Of a stretch of 64,000 nt of DNA, positions 53,989 to 64,000 are shown piece by piece (within the stretch, counting starts at the first letter, position 1; each line of letters begins with the position of its first letter). The stretch is from Maniola hyperantus (lineage: Eukaryota; Arthropoda; Insecta; Lepidoptera; Nymphalidae). The DNA lies in the NCBI RefSeq assembly GCF_902806685.2, contig NC_048545.1:7489852-7553851 (forward strand), given 5' to 3'. Under the pieces are notes generated by a model. It made no database searches. It had not been told where the DNA came from and worked only from the letters and a program-made list of their open reading frames with translations. The position numbers and the translations under genes were made by a program.

Positions 53989-54201
53989 TCTGAATATACA
54001 TAAAATGAAAATTCTGACTGACTGACTGATCTATCAACGCACAGCTCAAACTACTGGACGGATCGGGCTGAAATTTGGCATGCACATAGCTATGATAACG
54101 TAGATATCCGCTAAGAAAGGATTTTTTGAAAATTCAAGGAGGTGAAATAGGGGTTTGAAATTTGTGTAGTCCACTCGGACGAAGTCTTGTGCGTAAGCTA
54201 G
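53989..54201 (+). mobile_element. Helitron, family B
   Basis: Starts TCTGAATATACATAAAATGA and ends GCGTAAGCTAG before T. Body 'ggctgaaatttggcatgcac'. The 3' hairpin is damaged ('cactcggacgaagtcttgtg'). Confidence 0.7.
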
Positions 54202-54779
54202 TAATATATGAAACTAAATATGGTAAATAGGTGTAAAATGAGTTTAACCTGCTAACACAAATTAGAGATAATTGAACATCTAAAGCGAGGCGATCATGCG
54301 ATTAATCAACAAATTGTATGTGAGAATGACCGTAATAAGCCAGATAGGTTAGTTCTTAGCGCCACTTCCCATTGTTTTCTACAGCATTGTCTACTAGGTC
54401 TTCATTAGCTTCGACAGCTTGCTACATTGACGATACAGAAAGTGTTTTACATCCATTACTTTTTTGCACCATTGCGGCTTAACCTAAAACTTTGAACTGG
54501 GAAATAGTTTAATTTAAAACCAATACACTTAGAAATGGTTATTATTTACTAGCTATTACTACAAATAATATGCTTATAGTGCTTCTACTAAAATTATTAT
54601 TAAATACGCGATAGGTAGCTATAATATTTGGCTGTAGATTTTTTTTCACATTGACCTTACATTCCATTTGTCTTTTCTTCATCATAAACTCCAGCCATGA
54701 TTATTTTGTGTTTCCCTGTATATGATTTTATTGCCCCATAAAGAATTGTCTTTAAAAGTCTTTACTATTCAATGTATGC
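54202..54779. other. Unique AT-rich stretch
   Basis: Nothing recognised. Confidence 0.3.
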
Positions 54780-54932
54780 AACAGGTCGAGATGCCAATCG
54801 GGGTATGAGGTAGGGGGATGCCCTGCACACCCGCACGTCACGTTTGCTATCCCGCACCGGGGTGGCGCGGGGGCTGTGTGGGTGTGCGGGGCGTCCCCAC
54901 CTCGATTGCCATCTCGACCTGTCGCGTACTAC
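54780..54932. mobile_element. GC-rich palindromic MITE, family D (copy 8)
   Basis: Left arm 'acaggtcgagatgccaatcg' and right arm 'gattgccatctcgacctgtc' gcgtact. The outermost left bases are lost. Inner palindrome 'cacacccgcacgtcacgttt' and 'gggggctgtgtgggtgtgcg'. Confidence 0.8.
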
Positions 54933-55560
54933 AGGTGCGCGAACAAAATCAGCTCTGCTACTAGTCTTTAACTGATTATAATCTTTATGCAGTTTTATTT
55001 TGAGTTAAGTTTAGTGCTTAGCTTAACAAAGTAATTTAATGTATTTTTCCCAGTGCAACTCTTTAACAGATGCGCATATGAACGTCTCCGTAACAGACGC
55101 TATCTGTGTTCCATTCGTGAAGAATCAGTTCGGTTGAAATGGAATAAAACAAAATTGCATTCATAATAATTATGATTGAAAGTAATTTTAACATATCCAT
55201 AGCAAGGATACTTATGCCATCCTTGGTCCTGTTATTTAGAAATATAATATTTTCAACAAGTAATATTTAGGTTAACCAGCCTGCACAATAAAGTAAAGGC
55301 ACTTGACATGGCAATGGAGTAAATTTAAACAACGCGACGTCAAGTGACCTCAGGGCCTGGAAAGCCGGAGACTTTCTATAGACAACGGCCGGCCACTTAT
55401 AAAATAAAACGAGAAATTGTATACTTAATCAATTAATAAAATCTGCGTGATTTATTATTAGACGGCACTATACGGCATTGTTTCAGAGGGGTAGAGTTTT
55501 TTTTAGATACATAGCGCTGGTATTTTTAGGGTGGCTTACCCAATGAGTTGAGATATTTTT
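54933..55560. other. Unique stretch
   Basis: No gene recognised; a GC-richer patch at 55330-55400 ('gacaacggccggccacttat'). Confidence 0.3.
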
Positions 55561-55580
55561 TGCGACAGGTCGAGATTGCA
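55561..55580. mobile_element. Family D arm fragment (copy 9)
   Basis: Only tgcgacaggtcgagattgca remains, a solo arm end of the GC-rich MITE. Confidence 0.5.
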
Positions 55581-55742
55581 GTTTTCTAGTGAGGTGGCAT
55601 CGCATACCGGGTAATCGATATCGATATTTTTTCGGTACGCAACTAAATGAGAATAAAATTACTAACACATTTTTTTAAAGTAATACTTTATTCATCACAA
55701 TCAAAATCAAATGAACTTATACTAACATCGCTACAAATACTT

Positions 55743-55812
55743 GTATAGAGAGAGCCAGCTCGTGCCAGATCTTCCTTATTTTATAAAAGCTGAAAGTTTC
55801 TCTGCGTCTTAC
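55743..55812. mobile_element. Terminal arm fragment of the family P palindrome
   Basis: 'gtatagagagagccagctcg' tgccagatcttcc and 'ttttataaaagctgaaagtt' tctctgcg match the outer arm of the element at 60006-60641. The rest is missing. Confidence 0.6.
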
Positions 55813-57381
55813 TGATTATATTTTAAAAATAAAATGAAGTCTACTAGCACAGTTTTTTTAAACCAGCAATAAATAAACATTTACTAACAATCTTAGCTTC
55901 GCAAGTCGCACTAATCACAAGGTAAGGAAAACATCAACACAATATCAAAACTGGGGTATAATGCTTACAAAGCGATAAGCAAAATCGCGGGTGAAGTTTA
56001 ACAAGATATATAATGCTTTCTCCGTTTTTTGCACATGTAATAACTATAAGTATTTGTAAAGTCTTATAAAATGACTCTTGAATTTATCTTTTCGCTTATA
56101 CTTGTTGATAGTATAATAGTGAATGAATGAATATATTATTATCTAATGAATGAGAGTTGTACTCGTACCTTTCTTGAACGCCATTAACCCCGGTATAACC
56201 AAAAGCTCGACGTATATGGCATGTTCTGTCACAGCCCGCCGACTGCGTTCTATGCATACAACTTTAGTGCTCCACTGTACGTAAAATGTCTCCGAGATGC
56301 AATTCACCAGCGAGATAGATAAGATAACGTAAATAAACGGCGAATAATTATGAACTCGTAAAGTTGTTTAATTAACGCCCCCAGTCTAGAGCTTGCGAGA
56401 CGGTTCTATATCACGAATATTTTGTAGGTTAAACGCGTATGGATTTTCTTCGTGATTAGCATCTTTGAAGTAACCGTGTGGTAGGAATAAATATCAAAAA
56501 CTTTCTTTGAACTTAATATTTACGAAAGTCAGAATAACTGTTTTTTATTTATATTTCATTTTCTAATTTCACGTAGAATTGAAGAATATTCATATTTGTA
56601 TTCATTTATTAATTGATTGCACTCCATTTATTTACAATAATTCTTACAATATTTTAACATACAAGTCACATTATTATTCGATATTATATATCATTGGAAC
56701 CCCGTGGGAGTGCAACAATTATTGGACTAGTAAGGAGAATTGTAATTTATCTCTTATTTCAATATGATAGATAACTCGAATATTTATGCGTGATGCTAAA
56801 AATCGGACTTCTTAAAGTTAATTTATAGGAATTTAAAAAATTCAAGGCAAGTTATATTTGTAATGGGCATTCTGGAATTTAATAGAATTTATATTTAATT
56901 AGTAGTCAAACTTTTTCTAAAACAACAAGTCGTAAAAACTCTTAGAGGTTATCTAGACAACATGTTTTAGTATTGTTATATAAAATTTAACAGTACATAA
57001 AACTTTCCGATATTGACGTTGAGTACCTGGACCTAAATATTGTAATCATAAAATAAAAATGTTCTCACGCTGCTTAACGAACTCAATGTCTGTCTTTATC
57101 ACCTAAGATCATGCACATCCCTGGTCAAATTATGCAAATTAAAACCTACTTAATTGGTCAATTTCCAGGTCATTATGCAAAATGTTATAATTTTTTTTTG
57201 TTTGAGAAATTACAAAAAAAACTTTTATTCTGGACGACTTTAAACGTGAAACGATACATATACACAATAATATAATTATGTAATTTATCGTTTCAGTATA
57301 TAGGTATGCACCGTGCATATCTAGTTAATATTTATAAATCTGAGAATTATTACTAATTAGACGACAGCAATTTTATGTATC
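55813..57381. other. Unique AT-rich stretch
   Basis: No supported gene; a 62-codon frame at 56579 is unremarkable. Confidence 0.3.
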
Positions 57382-57492
57382 TTTTTTTTATTTCGATACA
57401 AGTCAGCCCTTGAGTGCAATCTCACCTGGTGGTAAGTGATGATGCAGTCTAAGATGGAAGCGGGCTAACTTGGAAGGAGTATGGCAGTATCT
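57382..57492 (-). mobile_element. tRNA-derived SINE, family S, 3' part
   Basis: Poly-T then 'agtgcaatctcacctggtgg', 'gatgcagtctaagatggaag' and 'cgggctaacttggaaggagt'. The tRNA-like head is absent, so the copy is truncated at its 5' end as usual for retroposition. Confidence 0.6.
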
Positions 57493-57997
57493 AATCCCTG
57501 TTATATAATAATCACGAAGTAATTGTCATCTAATTAATGTAAGTAATTGCATTCCATTATAGACAACTTAATAGTTCCTAAATAATTTTAAATAGCTACG
57601 TACATATAAAAGTTGCAAAACTGGCAGGTTTTTGATATGTGATTATTTAAAAATATCCTTGAAGTGACCTATCACTATCATAAAAATTATAAACTTACTA
57701 GAAAAAATACCATAGGTATATATACTTTTTTTTGTAAAACGCTATAACGGTCGCTTTGATGGATAAAAATCAATTTTCAAAGAAATTGAAAAACATGTTA
57801 CAATGTATTGTTGCCTGTTACCTAGTAATAAGTTTTGGTAAATTTTGTTTCTTAGTTTTTTGTACTGTGTTGAATTAATTTATGGTCTAATTTTTTTTTT
57901 ATTTAATGTCTGCGATTCCTGCTATCTATTCGGTTTTTATTATTCTCATCAGAGGCTTGATAGTGTGGCTATTTCTGTTGTAGGTACATAATCTCAA
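57493..57997. other. Unique AT-rich stretch
   Basis: Nothing recognised. Confidence 0.25.
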
Positions 57998-58310
57998 TTT
58001 TTTTTTTTAATTTGCGCTAGCGCTTGGCTGCAATCAGACCTGCTGGCAAATGATGCAGTCTAAGATGGAGCGCGCTTGCTTAGAAGATGTACCCATGTTA
58101 TACCTAATTAGAAGGGAAAACTGATGCTAGAAGGGCGTTCCTTATCCTAGCGGTTTGAATTTTAAAAACGTGAAGTCAAATCGCTTCGTACGTGTTCGTA
58201 AAATTACAACTACGTACGGATGCAGATCTTGGCGAAGCAATGCCTAAAAATCCTGGTTAAATCCAGTGCAATCCTTTTCCGCAGGGACCAATATGAAAGA
58301 GCACCTGTCA
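57998..58310 (-). mobile_element. tRNA-derived SINE, family S, variant
   Basis: Poly-T, 'gcgctagcgcttggctgcaa', 'gatgcagtctaagatggagc', then a divergent interior ('cggatgcagatcttggcgaa', 'ttaaatccagtgcaatcctt'). Longer than the neighbouring copy and with a different 5' part, so perhaps a sister subfamily. Confidence 0.5.
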
Positions 58311-58793
58311 TTTTTATACAACAGAATTAGCCCGACTATTGTCTATTTCAGTATCATTCAGTGTAACAGAATGTAGTAAGTAAGTGTCTATCATTCCATT
58401 TAATCTTTGTTCATTATTATTATTGGGTATCATAAATACATTAGTTGAGATCATTGACTTCCTGTTAGTTATAATCCCATAACTAATACTTATCGCTCGC
58501 TTTATTGCACCAGTTCCTTGCGTTATAGTATCATAGCTTTAGGATAAGCGCGCTCCAGAGCGCCCCGAGTTAGCCATTAACTATGTAAACATTTAGAAAA
58601 CAATCATTATTATCAGACAGATAATAAACGAAACTAACACAACATTGAACTAGAGCAGCAATTGATTTGCGATTATCGAATAATGCTATTTTGTTCGATA
58701 TTGTCTTCACTTATTTAAATAGGTACTTACTATTTAAATTCCACTAATGTCGCTTCCTAGGTCTTGCATACGAGTTATACTCTGGAATATTGA
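58311..58793. other. Unique AT-rich stretch
   Basis: Nothing recognised. Confidence 0.25.
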
Positions 58794-59017
58794 CTACTTG
58801 ATGATGCCCGCGACATCGTCCGCGTGGATTTAGGTTTTCAAAAATCCCGTGGAAACTCTTTGATTTTCTGGGATAAAAAGTGGCCTATATCCTTCTCCGG
58901 GATGCAAGCTATATATGTACTAAACTTCGCCAAAAGCGGGTGAACTGATGGGCCGTGAAAGGCTAACAGACAGACAGGCAGACAGACACACTTTTGCATT
59001 TATAATATTAGTATGGA
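58794..59017 (-). mobile_element. Helitron, family A, near full length
   Basis: 'gatgcccgcgacatcgtccg', 'tgggataaaaagtggcctat', 'gggatgcaagctatatatgt' and 'tgatgggccgtgaaaggcta' with a (CAGA)n run, ending 'tttataatattagtatgga'. The CTAG end is altered. Confidence 0.75.
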
Positions 59018-59084
59018 TAGTATGGATATGGATAAAGAAGACTATTGCGAGTATTGTATAATGTTTGCGAATTTGTATCTATAA

Positions 59085-59258
59085 GGCCGCGATTACAGTT
59101 GTAAGTCTTACTCACTAAGTAGCTTACGTGATGAACTTACGTCAATTTTACTAATATAAGTAGTTATAAGTAGTTTTTATTATATACCTACTGACAACTT
59201 TTACGTAAGTTGAACGATTTACTTACGTGAGCAAATTTTACAAGTGTAGTCGTGGCCC
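59085..59258. mobile_element. MITE with inverted 'ggccgcgattaca' ends
   Basis: Left 'ggccgcgattacagttgtaa' and right 'ttacaagtgtagtcgtggcc' c are inverted. The inner arms carry 'ttacgtgatgaacttacgtc' and 'acgtaagttgaacgatttac'. About 174 bp, single copy. Confidence 0.65.
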
Positions 59259-59591
59259 AAGTAAATACCTACTTACGTACTGAGAATAAGATAGAAATTC
59301 AGCGGGCGAAAAAGAAGTTTTAAAATTCTCATTTGTACTGAAAATATGAGATTAACGATTTCATAAAGTTTTTTCAGAGGTTTGATTGTAGGTACTCAGG
59401 AATATTTTTCATACCTTAAATAATTGTATAGTTTTAGTTTAATTTAATTTAATTGTTTAGTTTTAGTTTCTTTGTTTTTGTCATGTTATGTAATATTTTA
59501 TCTATCTAATTGTATTACGATTAATTGAAATTCGGAGTATAATATCATGGGCTTATTTTATTGTTACTTACATTAACAGTCATATTATGAA
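59259..59591. other. Unique AT-rich stretch
   Basis: A tandem 'gttttagtttaatttaattt'-like low-complexity run near 59431; nothing else. Confidence 0.3.
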
Positions 59592-59805
59592 CTAGCTGAT
59601 GCCCGCGACTTCATCCGCGTAACCTCTCTTTTACTTCCTTAGGTATTGAATTTTCTAAAATCCTTTCTTAGCGGTTGTCTAGTATCTCCGTCATCAAAGC
59701 TATCTGCATGCCAAATTCCAGCACAATCCGTCAAATAAAACTGTGCATTGATAGATCATTCTGTCAGTCAGTTAGTCCGTCACCTTTTCTTTTTATATAT
59801 TTAGA
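59592..59805 (-). mobile_element. Helitron, family B, full length
   Basis: CTAG at 59592-59595, hairpin 'cccgcgacttcatccgcgta', body 'tgcatgccaaattccagcac', end ttttatatatttaga. Inserted after an A and before a T, as expected. Confidence 0.75.
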
Positions 59806-60005
59806 TAAATAATATTGAATTCTTAAAAAATGCATTTACTTTCAAATATGTAACTGACACCCCTAACAAGTAATAATGTGATAAGAAATACCTTTTCCTA
59901 TTTACAACAGCTAATCTTTCACACACAAATCAGTAATTGCAAATGGCGTAGCATAGTTTACTAATGGCCGCCGAACAGTACAAATATCGCATGCATGTAC
60001 ACACC

Positions 60006-60641
60006 AAGAGCCAACGCGTGCCAGACCTTCGTTATTTTATGAAAGCTATAAGTTTCTCTGCATATCCCCAACACTGGAAGGAACGGAACTGGCTTTGGGA
60101 GTTAAAAGGAAATAAAGGGGGACAAAATATTACGTCAATGTAGTATAAAGTCTATTTTTTATATTTTCTTCGGAATAGTATTAGAAATCACGTCATGCAT
60201 TTCCAGACACTTAGTGATGTCTATAGAGCGCACTCTGACTTTGCTTAGACTTAAGACAGAGTTAAAACGAGACAGATGTATATCTCTCATATAAATCTGT
60301 CTCGTTTTAACTCAATCTTAAGTCAAAGTGCGCTGTATAGATCTCAGCCTTTGTGTCGTAGCAACCCCATGCCAGACACCCAAACTTATTTAACTTTAAG
60401 GGTCTGGCAATGCATGATGTAATTTCTAATAGTATTCCGAAGAAAGTATAAAAAAAATTGAATTCATACTTTGACGTAATATTTTTTTACACCTTTGTTC
60501 CCTGTTATCTCCCAAAGCCACCATGATCCAAACAAACATCCAAACAAATATTCTTTCCAGTTTTGGCGTCAATGCGCAGAGAAACTTTCAGCTTTTATAA
60601 AAAAACGAAGGCTGTGACGCGCTGGCTCTCTTTCTATACAG
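60006..60641. mobile_element. Large palindromic element, family P, with nested MITE
   Basis: Left arm from 60007 ('gagccaacgcgtgccagacc', ttcgttattttat, 'cggaatagtattagaaatca', 'cgtcatgcatttccagacac') is repeated inverted on the right ('ggtctggcaatgcatgatgt', 'tttctaatagtattccgaag', 'gaaactttcagcttttataa', 'gtgacgcgctggctctcttt'). Arms are about 200 bp. The left arm is interrupted by the MITE at 60214-60349. No transposase; foldback-type or MITE. Confidence 0.75.
60214..60349. mobile_element. PIF/Harbinger-like palindromic MITE nested in family P
   Basis: 'gatgtctatagagcgcactc' and 'gcgctgtatagatctcagcc' are inverted, with inner 'gagttaaaacgagacagatg' and 'ctgtctcgttttaactcaat'. Flanks TTA and TTT suggest a 3-bp duplication with one later change. 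Same family as 51630-51880, here in single-unit form. Confidence 0.75.
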
Positions 60642-61784
60642 AGTCCACTGCATCTCTACCGCAAGTGATTAAATCACCACGTCAGTCCCATATATGATTT
60701 AATGGTTATCTTACGTAGTTTACTCTTCGAGACAAGATCTACGAGGAAGTGCGCAGAACCCAATGAATCTACGTGCACGACGCACGTGCTTTAGCTAAGG
60801 ACAATGTGATAGCGAGACTTTTGCGTAACTAGCTTTTAACGGTAGTAATTGTAAAGAACAGACGTTATCAGAAGTGTGGTTTTATTTATGACCCTTTTAC
60901 GAGTATGTTTGCCACCGACAAAAATTCTGAACATCCTCAATTCGTCAAAATCTTATACGTGATACGTTATATACGTGATATTTTATCGGCAAATAGTTTT
61001 AAAATGACTGAAAACCATTAACTTTAATAATTAAAAAAATCATTTCAACTTTTTGAAGAAACAAAAATATATTTAACGTTAATGTTTATTTAAGTATTCT
61101 GATAAATCCCAATTCTATCTTTATTGTTCCGATTCTTCTTCGATATCAACCACCACGGAGTAGGTAAACCAACCTTCCCCACTGCCTAGACCTCTCAGAA
61201 AGAAGTGTTTCCCTGTCCACTTTTTTCTTTTTTTCTTCTTGTTATTGTTTTTTTTGGCACGTATAAATAATAATTCTTGTATAGAAAAATAATGAATCAA
61301 CTCGAAATATCCAACGTACATAGCATTATACTGAACTCAACTTGTAACATGACTAAGCACAAAATATCTATCCATAACTTCCATACAATTGCATAGATAT
61401 TTTGCGAATGCATTTAATTGTCCAGCTAAAGTAATAAGTTGTGTAGTTCTGCACAACGCACCACAACTGGAATCGCTAATGAGAGAGTGCAATTCAAATC
61501 AACTGATTTATAAGGAATAAGTTATTTCGCTGGGAGCACGTACATTATTTATATATTCTAGCAACCACTCAGGTATTCAAATTCATAGCACAAAGATAAG
61601 TGTAGCGAATGTCTGATATCCAGCCTTGGGGAAGCTAATCCATATCAATTATTATTATTAAATCGTAACATTTATAATTGCTTTTAAATTAAGTTTCTTA
61701 TTACCATGATTTGCAACAAGAATAGATCGTGGAGCACAGATATAATAAAAAGTTAATAAAACTGGATTAAAGGATTAAACAAAA
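60642..61784. other. Unique AT-rich stretch
   Basis: A minus-strand lysine-rich 66-codon frame at 61121 is low complexity. Nothing else recognised. Confidence 0.3.
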
Positions 61785-62190
61785 AAACCGAAACCAAGTG
61801 CGAGCAGGACTCGCATACGAAAGGTTCCGTACCATCGTACAAAAATCCCAAAACAGTATAATAAAAATGTATCACTCCAACATATGTTATGTTGGAGTGA
61901 TACAATACTGCAAGTTAATGACGGACAGCGCCATCTATGATGGGATTCAGTAAACTAATTATTTGGTCGTGAACACATTTTTTGTGATGTAACCACAAAT
62001 TCACGGTTATCGGCATTTTTCCTTTACTTGTGCTATAAGACTGCTACCTGCCAAATATATCATGATTCTAGGTCAACAGAAAGTACCCTGTAGGTTTTGA
62101 TTCCCCCACATTGAAAGACACGACAGAGAGACAGACAACGAGGTCATCTTATAAGGATTCCTTTTGAAGTGCGGAATCCTAAAAATAGCG
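61785..62190 (-). repeat. Family J interspersed repeat, minus-strand copy
   Basis: Plus strand starts with the reversed end 'aagtgcgagcaggactcgca' and finishes with 'ccttttgaagtgcggaatcc'. Between are 'catgattctaggtcaacaga', 'aagtaccctgtaggttttga' and a degenerate GACAGAGAGACAGACA run. An extra hairpin at 61869 is absent from the other two copies. Confidence 0.65.
61869..61903. repeat. Perfect 16-bp stem hairpin inside family J
   Basis: gtatcactccaacata, loop tgt, tatgttggagtgatac. All sixteen pairs match. Neither of the other family J copies in the window has it. Confidence 0.85.
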
Positions 62191-62519
62191 TGGAAAGTCA
62201 AATGCTAATGAAATCATAAACTGTGAGTTAGAGTACAGCACTTTAAAGAAGCTGTGCGACAAAAAAAAAGGTGGTCAATCAGTGTTTTAGAAAAGTATTT
62301 TCATAGTCTCCTTTCCCTGAAAAGCCACCGCAGCGCGCCGATTGGAACACGCTACATGCCCATAGTCGGTTCAGCGTTGGTGTTCTTTGATCATAATATG
62401 ATGATTGCTCGCGGTCCATGTTTGCTACCGGTTCGAACACGGCCCGACTACGTTGCGATCCTTTACATCTTTATTAAATAAACATGTATGCATGTCGTGA
62501 ATGATAATTAAGGAACAAA

Positions 62520-63080
62520 CAAATGAAATGCAATAGTGAACGCGATAGTTTCTTGCTTTTTATTTAATTGCCTATTGTTCCGTATGAACTACGAAGAGCC
62601 TTATATTAATGTTTAATTCCTCTAATAAACTGAAGGGTCAATGCATTCACATGTGCGCCAGGTCGGACATTTATATGAGCTCGTTAGAGTTGAATTAGAC
62701 CTGTCGCAATGATATCCCTTAACCCCTTCAATTAGTGTACCTTCGTACGGATGTCAGCAATAACCCGAAAGCTCTCGTGTAATTTACCTTCTTCGTATTC
62801 GTGATGCGATGGAGGAACTAAGTGCTTAATTAGCCGTTATACTATAAATTTTAAAAGCAACGATAAGGTCCCGTTTGTTGCACTGTGTGGACAGTGCTCG
62901 CTGGGTAATGGCGCCTTGTGGATTACGTTTAATTAATTCCTCCTCGTGGAATGTACTCGCAGAACGGATTTGGGCAAGCTATCGCTGTTCGATATCCGCG
63001 CGCGGGAACATGGAAACGTGACAGTGTTCTCGCTTAGTTTCGCACACGGGCTAAAACTGTTTTGAGGCGTTAGGGTTTTT
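62520..63080. other. GC-richer unique stretch, best candidate cis-regulatory element
   Basis: Free of recognised repeats. It holds 'taagtgcttaattagccgtt', 'attacgtttaattaattcct', 'agcaacgataaggtcccgtt' and 'cgatatccgcgcgcgggaac'. Homeodomain-like TTAATTA/TTAATTAA and GATA-like GATAAG words cluster with GC-rich spacers. No ORF or splice support. The dense run of non-repeat words in a repeat-rich window is consistent with selection, but that is inference. Confidence 0.35.
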
Positions 63081-63828
63081 ACGCACTGTATTCGAACCGA
63101 ATCTGATGCTAAATGAAATTCGGGTCTAGTGCGCAATCCATCATACAAATAGTAGGTACTAGCTACTTCGAGAATTCTTGGATTCGGATCGGGTGTAGTG
63201 TGTAAAGGCCCTTAGTGTAAAGTTTTAAACGTTTTCAACGTGACACCGGAGTTACGTAAATCTGCCTTATGGGGTCGTCAAATTACGTTTGCCAGTAGGT
63301 AGGTACATGGTACATACAGTACTAAATGACAGATACACGCACGCACATGTCATATTAGACTAGAGCTTAAAAAGTTAAACTAGAGTCTCTGGGTATTTAA
63401 CAATAAGTACACCCTCCATTTTATTAACATAATATTTTTTTAATATATTCATGAACCGTTGCCATAGCCTGTATTTATGGGTACTAAGAAAATACTGAAT
63501 TAGTTTTTAACGAGTAAATTTACAAGAATTTTTCACCTACACACTACCACTTGTGATGCGGGATTATTGACAGCTTAACTAGTCTCGTAATTTAGTTGGC
63601 GACAAGATATGTCGTTTTTTACTGAATAAACTTGTAATCGATTCCTTTTTTATATCGCAGAGATGCCGTTGAGCTTAATTTGTATTACTGAATGTAATAT
63701 AATAGGTATAATAATATTTACATAAAACGTCACGTGAAAATACTGGTGAGTGGTGACACAAGCCGCGCTGAAGTCAGGTATACTCGTAGTTAGGAGATCA
63801 CAGATCTATTGTCCCGCAGCTAACTGAT
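63081..63828. other. Unique stretch
   Basis: 63535-63660 includes 'gggattattgacagcttaac' and 'acttgtaatcgattcctttt', homeodomain-like words that may extend the preceding candidate element. Otherwise nothing recognised. Confidence 0.3.
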
Positions 63829-63905
63829 TTTTTTTTTGTCCGATAAAAGTAAGTCTTTGGCCTCCGATCTCTTGCCTGGTGGTAAGTGGGTGGTACTTCA
63901 TAGGT
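63829..63905 (-). mobile_element. tRNA-derived SINE, family S, tail fragment
   Basis: Poly-T, then 'ttggcctccgatctcttgcc' tggtggtaagtgggtggt. Only the 3' end is visible. Confidence 0.45.
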
Positions 63906-64000
63906 GGGTACATTACTATACACGTCCAAAATACTTATGAGACTACATAACCATACATAAGTACATTAAACAATAAACCTCCAGGTACTTACACATAACA

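Noticed and set aside
1..64000. Bacterial-type defence, toxin-antitoxin, phage or operon systems
   Set aside because: Introns, SINEs, Helitrons and LINE stubs show a eukaryotic, insect-type genome; no such gene is present.
1..64000. Endogenous viral or LTR-retrotransposon open reading frames
   Set aside because: No gag, pol or env motifs and no long terminal repeats were recognised. The paired direct repeat at 40648/41318 lacks TG...CA ends and internal coding sequence.

Overview
The window reads as nuclear DNA of a lepidopteran insect (moth or butterfly). It is AT-rich, nothing in it resembles a compact bacterial or viral gene layout, and it is densely seeded with repeats typical of Lepidoptera: short Helitrons ending in the 'cgcgacttcgtccgcgtgg' hairpin, tRNA-headed SINEs, 3' stubs of RTE-type LINEs and many near-palindromic MITEs. 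I did not identify the species. These family names come from memory of lepidopteran repeats and from structure, not from a search.

Gene content is very low. The only credible protein-coding signal is on the + strand in the first 5 kb. Exons at 183-302 and 4816-4887 have strong splice sites, matching phases and plausible protein. A second exon pair at 2789-2903 and 2993-3131 ends in a stop codon followed by AATAAA. Together they look like the 3' part of one gene with alternative last exons; I do not recognise the protein. From 4888 to 64000 I find no convincing exon, so this is either a very large intron or an intergenic desert. The remaining small open frames are chance, antisense or repeat-borne.

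Layout. 325-1252 is a head-to-tail array of five Helitron units running into an RTE LINE stub (to 1488). 1606-3960 holds two copies of another interspersed repeat and a 98-bp (CAGA)n tract. 5-13 kb is unique AT-rich DNA with palindromic MITEs and Helitrons. 13-25 kb is mostly unique and includes a GC-rich island at 23930-24270. 25-36 kb is a dense MITE zone with a nested insertion at 27.1-27.8 kb. 36-41 kb is mostly unique. 40.6-46.5 kb holds a diverged direct duplication, SINEs and RTE stubs, one with an inverted 5' end. 46-56 kb mixes Helitrons, a tRNA-Phe-like SINE, an RTE stub and MITEs. 57-60.7 kb holds SINEs, Helitrons and a large palindromic element with another MITE inside it. 62.5-63.1 kb is a unique GC-richer stretch with homeodomain-like and GATA-like words that may be regulatory.

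No CRISPR array, operon, rRNA or functional tRNA gene was seen. The most interesting features are structural: tandem Helitrons of unlike sequence sharing one terminal hairpin, a GC-rich palindromic MITE present nine times, an RTE insertion with a 5' inversion, nested palindromes, and a non-repeat-like direct duplication.
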